Shown here: positions 61,850-64,000 of the stretch, piece by piece
How the letters are laid out: every line of letters starts with the position of its first letter
Position numbering within the stretch: position 1 is the first letter of the stretch
Source of the DNA: Nipponacmea schrenckii
Taxonomy: Eukaryota > Mollusca > Gastropoda > Lottiidae
DNA length: 64,000 bases
Direction of reading: 5' to 3'
Assembly (NCBI GenBank): GCA_030562195.1
Contig: JAUJPP010000007.1
Coordinates: 33,849,769 to 33,913,768 of the forward strand
Notes under the pieces: model-generated
The model's input: only the letters and a program-made list of their open reading frames with translations
What the model was told of the DNA's origin: nothing
Database searches by the model: none
Made by a program: the position numbers and the translations under genes

Positions 61850-63140
61850 GTATGTAGCTGACCTATTAACATACAGGGAAATTGAAACTTTTTGATAAAA
61901 AAAACTCAAGGAAGACGAATATTTTAACACAACCAAATTGGTTGTGCTATTTCACTATATTTTCATACTTTTGTCTTCTGTCTTTCTGCTGAAGGCAGTG
62001 AGAGACTAGATGATTTGGTCTGAGATCTTAATGACTCTAAATCTCAACAATATTCCTATTCAAGAAGTTTCTGTCCAGAAGCAATTGGGGTTAACATTTC
62101 AATCAAACTGTCAGTGAGATACACATACCTGTATTAAGCAACCAGTCAAGGGAAGTGGCTGGAGGTGGTGCTTAATACATGTGGCTGTTAAATACAGGTG
62201 GAGGAAGTTATGATGAGGGGGGAAATACACATGTTTACATGTCAATATCCAATATCTTTATTCAATAACAACAAACAACAATTACTGTCTATTTTCCAGT
62301 TGGAAATAATCTGTTAATCATTGCTGCTTTGTCTTATTGACAACTTTCCTTTTATTTAAAAGATCCTGTAAGTTCATTACTGCCTCAAACAATTCAAAAT
62401 CATTTTGTTGAATAGAATAATTTCTCACAATTGTTACCGAATTGTCTACCTCATTTAAGTCTATTTTACTATCCCAGTCTACCACATTCATATCTGACCT
62501 TTGCCAGCCATATCAATAACCTTGACCCTTTCACCAAGCATCAGAATTTTCTAGTAGTAGACATGTTGAACAATAATGACAAAATGAATAATGGTCTACT
62601 TATTGTTTTTGACCGTTTTTATGTTATTTTTAAGCTTACCCTTAAATTTGAATAAATGTAATGATTAAGATTGAAAGAGTAAGTAATAAAAAGCCAACAC
62701 ATGATCAAGGAGTCAAGGTCAATTGAACATCTTGGATTCAATCTGATTGTATTTCACCCGTCAATTGGCCGTTAATTAACAGGATTATATGACCGCTTGA
62801 GATAAAACTGATTATCCGTTAGTGGGTTAGACAGGTAAATTAAATTGAAAATCGCAGAGAGGAAATTTGAATGACCGTTAAAGCAGGGTCACGCTGAATG
62901 GAGGTGGCCGGATGACCAATATTGACTGTATTGCTATGATTTTATCAAAAACTGGTAGGTTCATAAACTATCTTAGATCTTTGAAATATGGCCTAAATAT
63001 AAAATCATACAATATTAGAAACAGTGACATTCTTTAACAGTATCAATGTTTAACTTATTACGTATTTAGACTTCAGTTGAAAACGTATTGTAATCATTCG
63101 GATTATAACATATTTTAACTTTGGTCATTCAGATTATTTT
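61850..63140. other. Unassigned sequence
   Basis: No gene, RNA or repeat family recognised. Upstream exons of the NSMAF-like gene were looked for on the minus strand and not found. Confidence 0.5.
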
Positions 63141-63145
63141 TTTGT

Positions 63146-64000
63146 GGGACTTTGCTTTCAGCAAAGTCCCAGTTTGTTTTCGGTTTGTCAATTCTTTTTT
63201 TTTTTTTTTTTTTTTTTCGAAATTTACACACCTCACACAGCCCTGGCTGCAATAGTTGCAGCATTTTCACAACTTCTCCAGACCTTCTGTAGTGGCAACG
63301 TTTCTAATGAATATAAATTGGAAGATTTTTGCAAAACCGGATGTGCTGCATTGCAACATGCCTAAAAAGTCGGTCAGTGGCTCTAGAAGTCGCAAGTTTT
63401 GATCGATTTTCTTCGGGTTTGCATTTTTGAAAACTTGAAACAATTTCCAACAAGATAGCAGTTAAAAAGTTTCGAATTTCGAAAATTCATAGCACACATT
63501 TTTTTGCCGTATTTTGCACGTTTTGCAACTTTTCTATTTTAAGATCGATTGATCTGAAAATTTGGGTGCCTTCAAGTGTCACGAATATGAAAACATTGGC
63601 AGAGTGAAAATTTTTGCTTCATTTCCGGTTTCAACGTTAAAAGGGTTTAAACTTCCGGTTGACCTACTTGTGCTGTAATTGATGTATCGCAACAAAATTT
63701 ATGTCAATCCTAATTAAATTAGAAGACAAAAAAACGAAGAAGAAAAAATCCGGACCGGAAGTGAAACATTGGCCGCCATCTTTTTTGTAAAACTCAAAAT
63801 GGGGCCTCAGGGTTAAGAGCGATTTGCGTGATATTTGCATTTTTGGATAGTTCATTTGATTGCGAAAAACTTAAGGGACGCCGATTTTTGAATTTCGATT
63901 TTGCTTTTTTGCAACTTCCGGTAGAATTTTTTCAATTTTTAAAAGCTTATTTCTCGTGACCTTGACCTTTGATGACCTTGTCCTTTAGTAGGTCAAAGAC
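63146..64000 (-). repeat. Family G repeat, right-edge copy with terminal hairpin
   Basis: A 25-bp hairpin GGGACTTTGC, loop TTTCA, GCAAAGTCCC lies at 63146-63170, followed by AGTTTGTTTTCGG and a long T run. 63,240-64,000 is the inverse of 27,700-28,470. The copy continues beyond the window. Confidence 0.8.

Overview
The window is animal nuclear DNA. It is AT-rich, has long introns with GT/AG splice sites, and is crowded with transposable elements. A mollusc or another lophotrochozoan is the best guess. The reason is the many bivalve 'pearl'-like elements: about 160-bp tandem core repeats, GTCC microsatellites and a GTGGGCGTAT terminal hairpin, alongside Penelope-like elements and ZMYM1-like hAT transposons. 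No bacterial, organellar or viral gene was seen.

The one well-supported host gene lies on the minus strand from about 51,759 down to 2,190. Ten short exons, each with consensus splice sites and with matching reading phase at every junction, encode the end of the PH-BEACH region, the BEACH domain and the first WD40 repeats of a protein of the NSMAF/FAN family (factor associated with neutral sphingomyelinase activation). The gene is partial at both ends: the N-terminal GRAM/PH part should lie beyond 64,000 or be unseen, and the remaining WD40 repeats should lie below position 1. An eleventh, 63-bp phase-0 exon at 50,075-50,137 may be an optional insertion inside the BEACH domain. Nearly everything else from 2.2 to 51.7 kb is intron filled with repeats.

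Layout from the left. 1-1.46 kb is one copy of a hairpin-ended repeat (family D), followed by a Penelope RT fragment and the last WD40 exons (2.2 and 3.9 kb). The 14.6-kb intron from 4.0 to 18.6 kb holds a LINE RT relic, a 4-kb family D copy split by a LINE 3' fragment with target-site duplication, two candidate nested gene starts (6.4 kb plus strand, 12.3 kb minus strand), and a 2.2-kb foldback-like element inside a family F repeat. WD40 exons follow at 18.6 and 19.8 kb. From 20.7 to 22.6 kb there is a Penelope relic with a hammerhead-like motif and a 78-bp in-frame tandem repeat, flanked by pogo-like fragments. Family G repeats occupy 24.6-28.5 kb, then an exon at 29.0 kb. A GC-rich element with a Myb/SANT-like ORF (29.4-29.9 kb) is followed by a structurally complete hAT element (29,988-33,380, 8-bp target duplication) and a second, older hAT relic (33.4-34.6 kb). 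Exons at 34.7, 39.0, 39.9 and 42.8 kb are separated by pearl-like, F and D repeats. Large pearl-like tandem arrays fill 43.9-54.4 kb around the exon at 51.7 kb. To the right are a Penelope element with an SGNH-like upstream segment (54.5-57.5 kb), a Ty3/gypsy integrase relic, another pearl-like element, a satellite-like array split by a TA-flanked element carrying a MADF-domain ORF, LINE and pearl-like pieces, and family G at the right edge.

The mobile elements do not appear to work together with the host gene; they are the contents of its introns. Several insertions can be proven inside the window because an uninterrupted sister copy of the target repeat is also present.
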